Shown piece by piece: positions 1 to 5,916 of a stretch of DNA of 50,059 nt. Each line of letters begins with the position of its first letter. The stretch's first letter is position 1. The position numbers were made by a program, and so were the translations under genes. The stretch covers positions 1 through 50,059 of the forward strand of contig JAZNIU010000010.1 of the NCBI GenBank assembly GCA_045577655.1. The letters are read 5' to 3'. This DNA is from RGIG7450 sp045577655 (GTDB taxonomy: Bacteria; Bacillota; Clostridia; RUG12999). A model generated the notes under the pieces. It was not told the origin of the DNA. It made no database searches and saw only the letters and a program-made list of their open reading frames with translations.

Positions 1-120
1 GTCAAGGTCCTGGCAAATAATTTTCTGTTCCAGCAGAAACACCATGTTTCTCGCCTTCATAATTTCATACAGCTCTTTTGTGGTCAGCTCGTCAAAACTT
101 TTGCTCAGAAATTTCACCAT
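1..120 (-). CDS. ElaA-type GNAT acetyltransferase, N-terminal fragment
   Basis: Only the first 40 codons lie in the window; the rest runs off the left edge. The translation begins MVKFLSKSFDELTTKELYE and continues with an arginine, VF, EQ and a DLD end, the usual opening of ElaA-family GNAT N-acetyltransferases (small acyl-CoA dependent enzymes of unclear substrate). The start is supported by a GAGGTG ribosome binding site six bases upstream and by a promoter at 137-165. The call rests on the N-terminal motif alone because the acetyl-CoA binding part is missing. Confidence 0.65.
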   Translation of the reverse strand, partial: MVKFLSKSFDELTTKELYEIMKARNMVFLLEQKIICQDLD

Positions 121-136
121 AATTCACCTCTGATTT

Positions 137-165
137 ATTATAACAAACCGTGCTCCAAAATTCAA
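137..165 (-). promoter_or_regulatory. Promoter of the elaA-like gene
   Basis: On the minus strand TTGAAT (160-165) and TATAAT (137-142) are separated by 17 bases, with a TGT directly before the -10 (extended -10). The -10 lies 16 bases upstream of the start codon, so the leader is very short. Confidence 0.6.
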
Positions 166-226
166 TATTTTGTAAAAAAAACATATATTTTGTCTTTTAA
201 TAATATTTATATATTGGTGATGTAAT

Positions 227-727
227 ATGAAAGGTCTTAAAAGTTATATGCTGAAAGGGGTATTGTTTGTGTCTCTTCTGGGGACATTTATGCATTTTGT
301 CTATTCCCTTTCGGGTAACAATTTTTTTGTTGGGCTGTTTGCACCCATTAACGAATCTGTCTGGGAACACACAAAACTGATTTATTTCCCTATGCTTATA
401 TACTCTGTATATCTTAACAAAAAATTAAAAGGGCAATACTCTTGTATATTTCCTGCAATGATTTTGTCGTCAGTTTTCGGAATGTCTCTCATAATATCTG
501 TGTTTTACACCTATTCCGGCATAATAGGCTTTCACACCGCTCTTGTTGATATAGCCATATTTTATGTAAGTGTCATAGCAGCATTTTTTGTTGCATATAA
601 ACTCATATCAACCTGCAAAATCAACAAATTTAATGTGCCTTTGCAAATTTTAAATATACTGATGATATGTCTCTTTATAATCTTCACCCTTTTCCCTCCC
701 TCAATTCCGCTGTTTATAAGTCCATAA
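227..727 (+). CDS. DUF6512-type membrane protein
   Basis: A 166-residue integral membrane protein with about four or five hydrophobic segments (roughly residues 10-30, 48-62, 72-95, 100-125 and 140-160). The stretch with HFVYSLSGNN, then APINESVWEH and TKLIYFPML, matches the pattern I associate with DUF6512 proteins of Firmicutes. Function unknown. A GGTGATG ribosome binding site precedes the ATG. It is monocistronic, ending in a strong bidirectional terminator shared with the facing small gene. Family recognition is from memory of the motif; no catalytic residues can be named. Confidence 0.7.
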   Translation: MKGLKSYMLKGVLFVSLLGTFMHFVYSLSGNNFFVGLFAPINESVWEHTKLIYFPMLIYSVYLNKKLKGQYSCIFPAMILSSVFGMSLIISVFYTYSGIIGFHTALVDIAIFYVSVIAAFFVAYKLISTCKINKFNVPLQILNILMICLFIIFTLFPPSIPLFISP

Positions 728-733
728 AAATGT

Positions 734-768
734 AAAAAACGGAACAAGCAAAACTTGTTCCGTTTTTT
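734..768. terminator. Bidirectional intrinsic terminator
   Basis: Perfect 9-bp stem CGGAACAAG/CTTGTTCCG (740-748 and 754-762) with a five-base loop, flanked by A6 and T6. It separates two converging genes and can serve both. The same stem arms recur in the tRNA terminator at 1399-1421. Confidence 0.9.
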
Positions 769-1000
769 AAAGGTCGTGACGATAGCCTGCGTCTATATTA
801 TATTTTTCAAAGATACAAACAATTTCTTCTACTACATCAAAATCAGAGAAATTCTCGTTTTTTATAACGTCTTGTATTTCTCCTAACATCCGTGTAGCAG
901 TCGTGTCGGCAATTCTTGATGCATCAATGTTAAAATCCTGCATTCTGAATTTTATAAAGTCTATTATATAGTTCTTTAAAAGCTCAACTTTTATATTCAT
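767..1000 (-). CDS. Small conserved-looking protein of unknown function (77 aa)
   Basis: A 77-residue acidic, probably all-helical soluble protein without membrane segment or recognised motif. The core reads like a helical bundle: RMQDFNIDASRIADTTATRM, then a segment ending in VVEEIVCIFEKYNIDAG. A strong GGGGGT ribosome binding site sits five bases before the ATG, so I consider it real. There is no promoter between it and the terminator hairpin at 1022-1045. The only nearby promoter is that of the structured RNA (1172-1201), so expression probably requires read-through of that terminator or antitermination. Confidence 0.7.
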   Translation of the reverse strand: MNIKVELLKNYIIDFIKFRMQDFNIDASRIADTTATRMLGEIQDVIKNENFSDFDVVEEIVCIFEKYNIDAGYRHDL

Positions 1001-1016
1001 ATTTTACCCCCAAATT

Positions 1017-1165
1017 AAAAAAGTGCGTGGCGAGAGCCACGCACTAAAAATGCATAGCCCCAAATGCTGCGACACATCATTTACGCCATATAGGTGCAAA
1101 ACCAGGGATGCATTTTTTCAAATATAAAATGCACCTGCTATGGCAAAAATATTCAGATGTGTCGC
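1017..1165 (-). ncRNA. Structured RNA (6S-like RNA or terminator-type leader)
   Basis: Predicted transcript of about 149 nt. A TTGACA-18-TATACT promoter places the start at about 1165, the first base of a perfect 10-bp closing stem (GCGACACATC at 1165-1156 with its complement at 1078-1069). Inside are a 6-bp stem (1144-1139 with 1090-1085) and two mutually exclusive stems: 1136-1130 with 1098-1092, and 1133-1126 with 1116-1109, which share bases 1130-1133. A 10-bp terminator stem (1022-1031/1036-1045) with a T run ends the RNA. A long interrupted hairpin starting at +1 resembles the layout of 6S RNA. The terminator adjoining the next gene's ribosome binding site resembles a riboregulator. I see no T-box, RNase P, SRP or known riboswitch consensus. 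Confidence 0.65.
1022..1045 (-). terminator. Terminator of the structured RNA / possible attenuator
   Basis: Perfect 10-bp stem AGTGCGTGGC/GCCACGCACT with a GAGA-type four-base loop, followed on the minus strand by five to six T. Its T run ends about six bases before the GGGGGT ribosome binding site of the 77-residue gene, so folding would block that gene. Confidence 0.85.
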
Positions 1166-1171
1166 AACTAT

Positions 1172-1201
1172 AGTATATCATATAAGAAAATAAATTGTCA
1201 A
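1172..1201 (-). promoter_or_regulatory. Promoter of the structured RNA
   Basis: Minus strand TTGACA (1196-1201) and TATACT (1172-1177) with an 18-base spacer. The -35 is a consensus match and the predicted start coincides with the first paired base of the RNA. Confidence 0.8.
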
Positions 1202-1213
1202 GAAAAATAAAAA

Positions 1214-1234
1214 AGCTTTGCGAGAGGCAAAGCT
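1214..1234 (-). terminator. Intrinsic terminator upstream of the structured RNA
   Basis: Stem AGCTTTGC/GCAAAGCT with loop GAGAG, followed on the minus strand by a run of T. It would stop minus-strand read-through from the tRNA side before the RNA promoter. Confidence 0.75.
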
Positions 1235-1235
1235 G

Positions 1236-1398
1236 AACGGTTTAGATGCCACTACGCCGAAGGCGTACTCGTAAAAAGGTGGTAGCAACAGCGCACCGTC
1301 GTGAGTGCGTTTACAACCGAACAGGCAAGCCGAGCGTGCCTTTTTACGATAAAGGAGGAACAGTGAAGCAAGTGACTGATTTTTTTTGCAAAAAAAAT
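1236..1398. repeat. Hairpin-rich non-coding block, possible dispersed repeat
   Basis: No convincing gene lies here. The block has an 11-bp perfect inverted repeat TCGTAAAAAGG (1269-1279) / CCTTTTTACGA (1339-1349). Inside or next to it are TACGCC/GGCGTA around a three-base loop (about 1253-1267), CGCAC/GTGCG (1292-1309), AGGCA/TGCCT (1323-1341), and a nearly pure A/T hairpin near 1379-1398. Such nested arms suit a dispersed intergenic repeat or a structured RNA. Copy number cannot be judged from one window. Confidence 0.4.
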
Positions 1399-1421
1399 CG
1401 GAACAAGCGTAACTTGTTCCG
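1399..1421 (-). terminator. Terminator after the last tRNA-Lys
   Basis: Perfect 9-bp stem CGGAACAAG/CTTGTTCCG with loop CGTAA, followed on the minus strand by A and eight T. The arms are identical to those of the terminator at 740-762; the loops differ. Confidence 0.9.
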
Positions 1422-1424
1422 ACG

Positions 1425-1500
1425 TGGTGAGCCATCGGCGATTCGAACGCCGGACAACTTGATTAAAAGTCAAGTGCTCTACCGACTGAGCTAATGGCCC
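1425..1500 (-). tRNA. tRNA-Lys(TTT), copy 1
   Basis: 76 nt including an encoded CCA. The acceptor stem GGGCCAT pairs with ATGGCTC, the anticodon loop is CTTTTAA (TTT), and the T arm carries GTTCGAATC. It lies downstream of an internal terminator (1581-1601), so it may depend on read-through or on a weak promoter in 1501-1580. That spacer also holds a GAAG-CCGGAA/TTCCGG-CTTC hairpin (about 1507-1530). Confidence 0.95.
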
Positions 1501-1580
1501 ATATGGGGAAGTCCGGAAAAGTTCCGGCTTCTTTATATATTGACGAAATTCTCCAAAAAGAGAAATTCCGGTGTTTTACA

Positions 1581-1601
1581 AAAAACGGCTTGGCCGTTTT
1601 T
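1581..1601 (-). terminator. Terminator inside the tRNA cluster
   Basis: Stem AAAAACGGC/GCCGTTTTT (1581-1589/1593-1601) with a three-base loop and T run on the minus strand. It lies between the two tRNA-Lys genes and divides the cluster into five plus one. Confidence 0.8.
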
Positions 1602-1606
1602 ATCTT

Positions 1607-1682
1607 TGGTGAGCTATCCGCGATTCGAACGCGGGACACCCTGCTTAAAAGGCAGGTGCTCTGCCGACTGAGCTAATAGCCC
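1607..1682 (-). tRNA. tRNA-Lys(TTT), copy 2
   Basis: 76 nt with encoded CCA. Acceptor GGGCTAT pairs with ATAGCTC; the anticodon loop is CTTTTAA. It differs from the other tRNA-Lys in the acceptor, anticodon and T stems, so it is not a very recent duplicate. Last gene before the internal terminator. Confidence 0.95.
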
Positions 1683-1692
1683 GTAAAAAATT

Positions 1693-1768
1693 TGGCTGGG
1701 ATGGCAGGACTCGAACCTACGAAATGCCAGAGTCAAAGTCTGGTGCCTTACCACTTGGCTACATCCCA
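1693..1768 (-). tRNA. tRNA-Gln(TTG)
   Basis: 76 nt with encoded CCA. Acceptor TGGGATG pairs with CATCCCA; the anticodon arm is CCAGA-CTTTGAC-TCTGG, giving TTG. The 82-base spacer to tRNA-His contains a hairpin TGCCGTTAA/TTAACGGCA (about 1783-1813), possibly a processing structure. Confidence 0.95.
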
Positions 1769-1850
1769 ATACAAGATTTAAACTGCCGTTAATCCAAACC
1801 GGATTTAACGGCACTTCATTTGCTTTGGGCGGTTGCCCTAACAAGAGTAT

Positions 1851-1928
1851 TGGGGTGGGTAATGGGACTTGAACCCACGCTCCCCAGGACCACAATCTGG
1901 TGCTTTAACCAACTAAGCTATACCCACC
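1851..1928 (-). tRNA. tRNA-His(GTG)
   Basis: 78 nt with CCA and the extra 5' G (G-1 at 1928) opposite C73, the hallmark of tRNA-His. The anticodon loop is TTGTGGT. The base pair closing the anticodon stem is A31-C39, a mismatch, whereas most tRNA-His keep a pair there. Confidence 0.95.
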
Positions 1929-1959
1929 ATTTACACCCTGTCCAACCCTTCCGGATTAG

Positions 1960-2036
1960 TGGCGTGCCTGAAGGGATTCGAACCCCTGACCCTTTGCTTA
2001 GAAGGCAAATGCTCTATCCAGCTGAGCTACAGGCAC
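1960..2036 (-). tRNA. tRNA-Arg(TCT)
   Basis: 77 nt with encoded CCA. Acceptor GTGCCTG pairs with CAGGCAC; the anticodon arm is TTTGC-CTTCTAA-GCAAA, giving TCT, which reads AGA and AGG. Confidence 0.95.
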
Positions 2037-2043
2037 ACATAAA

Positions 2044-2118
2044 TGGAGCGGGTGATGGGAATCGAACCCACACAATCAGCTTGGAAGGCTGAGATTCTAG
2101 CCATTGAACTACACCCGC
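2044..2118 (-). tRNA. tRNA-Gly(TCC)
   Basis: 75 nt with encoded CCA. Acceptor GCGGGTG pairs with CACCCGC; the anticodon arm is CAGC-CTTCCAA-GCTG with TCC. First gene of the tRNA operon, about 40 bases downstream of its promoter. Confidence 0.95.
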
Positions 2119-2160
2119 ATATAAATATTAAATACCACTGTTTACCACAGCGACTTAATT

Positions 2161-2189
2161 ATTATAACAAAACAGTTTAAAGTTGTCAA
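2161..2189 (-). promoter_or_regulatory. Promoter of the tRNA operon
   Basis: Perfect TTGACA (2184-2189) and TATAAT (2161-2166) with a 17-base spacer on the minus strand, as expected for a strong stable-RNA promoter. Confidence 0.9.
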
Positions 2190-2235
2190 TAGTTTTAGTA
2201 AATTTTTTATTTTTTATGTATTATGATTATATTCT

Positions 2236-2270
2236 CCGGCAGATTTGGAGCTATTCCCCAAATCTGCCGG
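2236..2270 (-). terminator. Terminator-like hairpin after ispH-rpsA
   Basis: 13-bp perfect stem CCGGCAGATTTGG (2236-2248) with its complement at 2258-2270, just after the stop codon of the minus-strand gene. The following sequence is A/T-rich but lacks a clean T run, so it may act as a 3'-end stabiliser as much as a terminator. Confidence 0.65.
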
Positions 2271-2283
2271 GGATATCATTTAA

Positions 2284-4596
2284 TTATTCAGCGTCTTTTG
2301 CCTCTTTTTCAGCTTTGAGGGCTGCAACTTCAAAAGGAGAAACAGTTTCTTCATTACCAACAGACATCGGCATATCTTCTTCTACTGCTTCTACAGTTTC
2401 TTCCTCTTTAGCTTCCGGTTCGGGAGGTGTGAGAAGTGCTTTTATGCTTAAAGAAACTTTTCCGTCTTCTTCTTTTATATCCACGATTTTAGCTTCAACT
2501 TCATCGCCCGGTTTTAATGCTTCTGCAACTGATGCGATTCTGTCGTAGGAAATCTGGGATATATGTATAAGACCATCTACCCCTTCAACGATTTCTGCGA
2601 AAGCACCGAAAGCTGCAACTCTTACAACTTTACATGTTACTGTGTCGCCAACAGAATATTTGCTTTTGAAGATTTCCCATGGATTGTCTTCTACACGTTT
2701 GTATCCCAAAGAGATTTTCTGTTTTTCTTCGTCAATTGCTTTTATTACTACTTCAACAGACTGTCCTTCGCTTAAAACTTCTGAAGGATGGTTAATTCTT
2801 CTCCAGGAAATATCGGAAATGTGAATGAGACCGTCAACACCGCCGATGTCAACAAATGCACCAAACGGAACCAGTCTTACAACTGTACCTGTTGCAATGT
2901 CGCCAAGTTTGTAGTTTGCAACAAATTTTGTCCACGGATTGTCTTCTTCTTTTTTGCAGCCGAGAGAAATTTTCTGTTTTTCTTTATCAAGAGATTTTAC
3001 AAAAACTTCAATTTCCTGTCCTTCGGAAACAACCTGTGACGGATGAGAAATTCTCTTCCAGGAAAGTTCGGAAATATGAACAAGACCGTCAACACCGCCG
3101 ATGTCAACAAACACGCCAAACGGAGTGATGGATTTTACAACGCCTGTATAGGTTTTACCTTCCTCGGCACTTGCCCAGAATTCTTCTCTTTTCTTTGAGT
3201 TTTCTTCTTTAAGAACGGCTTTTACAGAGCCAACGATTCTGCGTCTTCTGCCATAGCCGCCCATATCAATTATACGGAGAGAAACTTTTTTCCCTGCAAA
3301 ATTTGACAAATCTTCAACATATCTGTCAGATGCCTGAGACGCCGGAACAAAAACTTTTGTGCCGCTTACAAGAACGTTCATACCGCCTTTTAAGATTTCG
3401 ATAACTTCTCCTTCCAGTATTTCACCCGCTTCAAAAGCTTTTTTAAGAGCTTCTCTGTTTTTTTCCTGTTCGAGTTTTTTTCTGGAAAGTCTGATCTGAC
3501 CGCCTTTGTCATCCACCTGAATAACAAATGCTTCAAGCTCGTCACCAACTTTAACAATGTCAGAAGGGTTGAGATTGGGGTTCTCACTGAGATTGTCAAG
3601 GTCGATAATACCATTAAACTTACAGCCGCTAAGTTCAAGTACAATCTCTGTAGGACGTACGTCTACAACCGTACCGGTCACTGTGTCTCCTGTATTTAAA
3701 TGGTTGAATGATTGCTCCAGCATTTCCTCAAAGTTGAGTTCTTCCTGGTTCTTAAGATTTTCCATGGTATAAAATACCTCCTTTATAATTTGGTCGGGAG
3801 TTGATGCCCCGGCCGTTATTCCAATGTTTTTTTTGCCGTTCAGCATTTCTTTTGTAATGTCTGACGCACATTCTATATGGTAGGTGTTTTCACACGCCTT
3901 TTTTGCAACCTCATAAAGTTTCTTTGTGTTGGAACTGTGCATTCCGCCAACAACAAAAAATACATCTGCCTCCGCGGCAATTTTTTCCGCTTCCGCCTGT
4001 CTTTCTGCAGTTGCTGCACAGATGGTGTCGAATATTTGTGCATTTTTGTTTATATTCAATATTTCGCGGACAATCTCATCAAAGGTTTTTCGACTAAGCG
4101 TAGTTTGTCCCACAACCACAATCTCCTCGTCGGAGGTTATGGCTTCTGCCACCTGTTCGGGTTCTGACACTATCACACTGTTTTCGGAACATCTCTGCCG
4201 GATGCCCACAACCTCAGGGTGACGGCCATCTCCTATTATAACAGTTTTTATACCCATTTTGCAATACTTTTTTGCAATATTATGAATTTTTTTTACATAA
4301 GGACAAGTTAAATCGGTAATCTTACATGATTTTTCGGCTATTTTGTCTAAAATATCCTGTCCAACACCGTGAGTTCTGATGATAACGTGCTCACTTTTTA
4401 TACTTTCGATATCTTCCACCGGAACAAGCCCTTTTCTTTTCAGTCTGTCAACTTCCTGTGAATTATGGATCAACTCACCGTAGGTATTTATTGTTTCTGT
4501 TGAATTTTCAGCAATTTTTTCCGCTTCACTCACCGCTCTGCGCACTCCGAAACAAAAGCCGGCGGTTGTCGCAAGCATAATACGATAATTGCTCAT
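2284..4596 (-). CDS. ispH: IspH-ribosomal protein S1 fusion protein
   Basis: A 770-residue fusion. Residues 1-282 are 4-hydroxy-3-methylbut-2-enyl diphosphate reductase, the last step of the MEP isoprenoid pathway. The three [4Fe-4S] cysteines are C15 (GFCFGV), C98 (TCPY) and C193 (TICAAT). Active-site THGVG and HPEVVG are present. Residues about 301-373, 390-460, 478-547, 564-633 and 647-719 are five S1 RNA-binding repeats with the FGxFVDIGGVDGLxHIS pattern clearest in the last three. An acidic tail of about 50 residues follows. The fusion is known in Clostridia. The start overlaps the end of plsC by four bases, indicating translational coupling in a cmk-plsC-ispH operon. Confidence 0.95.
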   Translation of the reverse strand: MSNYRIMLATTAGFCFGVRRAVSEAEKIAENSTETINTYGELIHNSQEVDRLKRKGLVPVEDIESIKSEHVIIRTHGVGQDILDKIAEKSCKITDLTCPYVKKIHNIAKKYCKMGIKTVIIGDGRHPEVVGIRQRCSENSVIVSEPEQVAEAITSDEEIVVVGQTTLSRKTFDEIVREILNINKNAQIFDTICAATAERQAEAEKIAAEADVFFVVGGMHSSNTKKLYEVAKKACENTYHIECASDITKEMLNGKKNIGITAGASTPDQIIKEVFYTMENLKNQEELNFEEMLEQSFNHLNTGDTVTGTVVDVRPTEIVLELSGCKFNGIIDLDNLSENPNLNPSDIVKVGDELEAFVIQVDDKGGQIRLSRKKLEQEKNREALKKAFEAGEILEGEVIEILKGGMNVLVSGTKVFVPASQASDRYVEDLSNFAGKKVSLRIIDMGGYGRRRRIVGSVKAVLKEENSKKREEFWASAEEGKTYTGVVKSITPFGVFVDIGGVDGLVHISELSWKRISHPSQVVSEGQEIEVFVKSLDKEKQKISLGCKKEEDNPWTKFVANYKLGDIATGTVVRLVPFGAFVDIGGVDGLIHISDISWRRINHPSEVLSEGQSVEVVIKAIDEEKQKISLGYKRVEDNPWEIFKSKYSVGDTVTCKVVRVAAFGAFAEIVEGVDGLIHISQISYDRIASVAEALKPGDEVEAKIVDIKEEDGKVSLSIKALLTPPEPEAKEEETVEAVEEDMPMSVGNEETVSPFEVAALKAEKEAKDAE

Positions 4597-5174
4597 TCCA
4601 CTACCAACCCTTTTATTTTTTCATAGAGAAATCTGCGGAGACTCTCATTTTTGTTCCCAAATTCAGCTGTCTCCTGGATAGTCTCACAGCTAACCGGAAC
4701 GCCAATTTTAAGTATAGGTCTGCCGCCGGGCTTAAACTGTCCGCTGATTCCCATGGGAACAAACACCGCTCCCGTTTTAACCGCCATGGACATTACGCCC
4801 GGTTTAAAATCCTCTTCTTTTAAGCTTTTGCATCTTGTTCCCTGGGGGAAAACAAGCAGCCATTCCTGATTTTTCAACACCCGGAGACATTTTTTCACTG
4901 CACCGACATCGCTAATTTCCCTGTCAATCGGTATGCCGCCGTTTTTAATTAAAAAGGCTGCAAAAAGCTTGTTTTTAAACAGTTCTTTTTTCCCTAAGAA
5001 TTTCATTTCTTTTCTGCAAAACGCCGAAATTAGCAGCGGGTCCTGCCAGTGAGTGTGGTTGCAACATATAAGTGCCCCACCGCTTTCCGGTAAATTTTCA
5101 AGTCCGTAAACTTCTGCTCTGTAAATCCATTTATACCAGACCCGAAGAACTGCCGTTATAAATCTTAACATCAT
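4593..5174 (-). CDS. plsC: 1-acyl-sn-glycerol-3-phosphate acyltransferase
   Basis: 193 residues, short but complete for a PlsC-type acyltransferase, which transfers a fatty acyl chain to lysophosphatidate in membrane phospholipid synthesis. The catalytic HX4D motif is H40-THWQ-D45, and the glycerophosphate-binding motif FPQGTR lies at 109-114 (usual form FPEGTR). A hydrophobic N-terminus suggests membrane association. AGAGGG precedes the ATG, eight bases after cmk, and the stop overlaps the ispH-rpsA start. Confidence 0.92.
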   Translation of the reverse strand: MMLRFITAVLRVWYKWIYRAEVYGLENLPESGGALICCNHTHWQDPLLISAFCRKEMKFLGKKELFKNKLFAAFLIKNGGIPIDREISDVGAVKKCLRVLKNQEWLLVFPQGTRCKSLKEEDFKPGVMSMAVKTGAVFVPMGISGQFKPGGRPILKIGVPVSCETIQETAEFGNKNESLRRFLYEKIKGLVVE

Positions 5175-5182
5175 ATTCCCTC

Positions 5183-5854
5183 TTACACAAGTTTGCTCAT
5201 TATAATTTCAAACACCATCTCAACCGACCCGTCAAGGTCCACGCTTGTTGTGTCCACAAGTACTGCGTCTTCCGCTTGTTTAAGCGGCGCAAATTCTCTG
5301 TTCGAGTCGTTAAAGTCGCGCTTTTTCATATCTTCCAGAACATCTTCAAACTTCTGTTCCTGACCTTTTAAAAGAAGTTCATCATATCTTCTTTTTGCTC
5401 TGCTTTCCACGTCGGCAGTAAGAAAAATTTTAACATCTGCATTCGGGAGAACATAAGTGCCTATATCTCTGCCGTCCATAATGACACTGCTTTTTTCTGC
5501 AAGCTTTCTCTGAAGTTCCACAAGCTTTAGTCTGACCGCCGGAATTTTTGCAACGTTTGATGCCGCCATGGAAATTTCCGGTGTTCTTATTTTATCGGAA
5601 ACATCTTCTCCGCAAAGGAAAATATGTTGTGTTCCGTCTATAATTTCTATGTCTATCACAATTTCATCAAGAATTCCGGAAAGTGCAGCTCCGTCTTCTG
5701 TAGTAATTCCTTTTCTCACTGCAAAAAGACCTACCGCTCTGTACATTGCGCCTGTATCAATATAAATACATCCCATTTTTTTTGCAACAATTTTGGCAAC
5801 GGTGCTTTTTCCTGCTCCGCCGGGTCCGTCAATTGCTATACTGTAGTAGGCCAT
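5183..5854 (-). CDS. cmk: Cytidylate kinase
   Basis: Phosphorylates CMP and dCMP. The P-loop is GPGGAGKST at residues 10-18, followed by DTGAMYRAVG, and MDGRDIGT near the middle is the CMP-binding signature. I chose the ATG at 5854 (223 aa) because GGAGG lies ten bases upstream and the protein then starts MAYYSIAIDGPG, as in the family. A longer frame to 5917 exists but its upstream part covers the promoter at 5886-5914. First gene of the cmk-plsC-ispH operon. Confidence 0.95.
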   Translation of the reverse strand: MAYYSIAIDGPGGAGKSTVAKIVAKKMGCIYIDTGAMYRAVGLFAVRKGITTEDGAALSGILDEIVIDIEIIDGTQHIFLCGEDVSDKIRTPEISMAASNVAKIPAVRLKLVELQRKLAEKSSVIMDGRDIGTYVLPNADVKIFLTADVESRAKRRYDELLLKGQEQKFEDVLEDMKKRDFNDSNREFAPLKQAEDAVLVDTTSVDLDGSVEMVFEIIMSKLV

Positions 5855-5885
5855 AACTTTTTCCTCCGTAAATAAGATTACTATT

Positions 5886-5914
5886 ATTATACTATAATCT
5901 GCCCCAAAAGACAA
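5886..5914 (-). promoter_or_regulatory. Promoter of the cmk-plsC-ispH operon
   Basis: Minus strand TTGTCT (5909-5914) and TATAAT (5886-5891) with a 17-base spacer, in the gap between the flavoprotein gene and cmk. Confidence 0.65.
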
Positions 5915-5916
5915 CA

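Noticed and set aside
1017..1165. T-box leader, RNase P RNA, SRP RNA or tmRNA
   Set aside because: No T-box GGTGG sequence, no RNase P GAGGAAAGTCC-type core, no SRP tetraloop domain and no tRNA-like tmRNA ends are present.
1246..1494. Open frame of about 80 codons and its antisense counterpart at 1178-1435
   Set aside because: Both run through hairpins, a terminator and a tRNA, lack a ribosome binding site and have no protein-like composition.
1614..2092. Open frames across the tRNA cluster
   Set aside because: They translate tRNA genes and are artefacts of their sequence.
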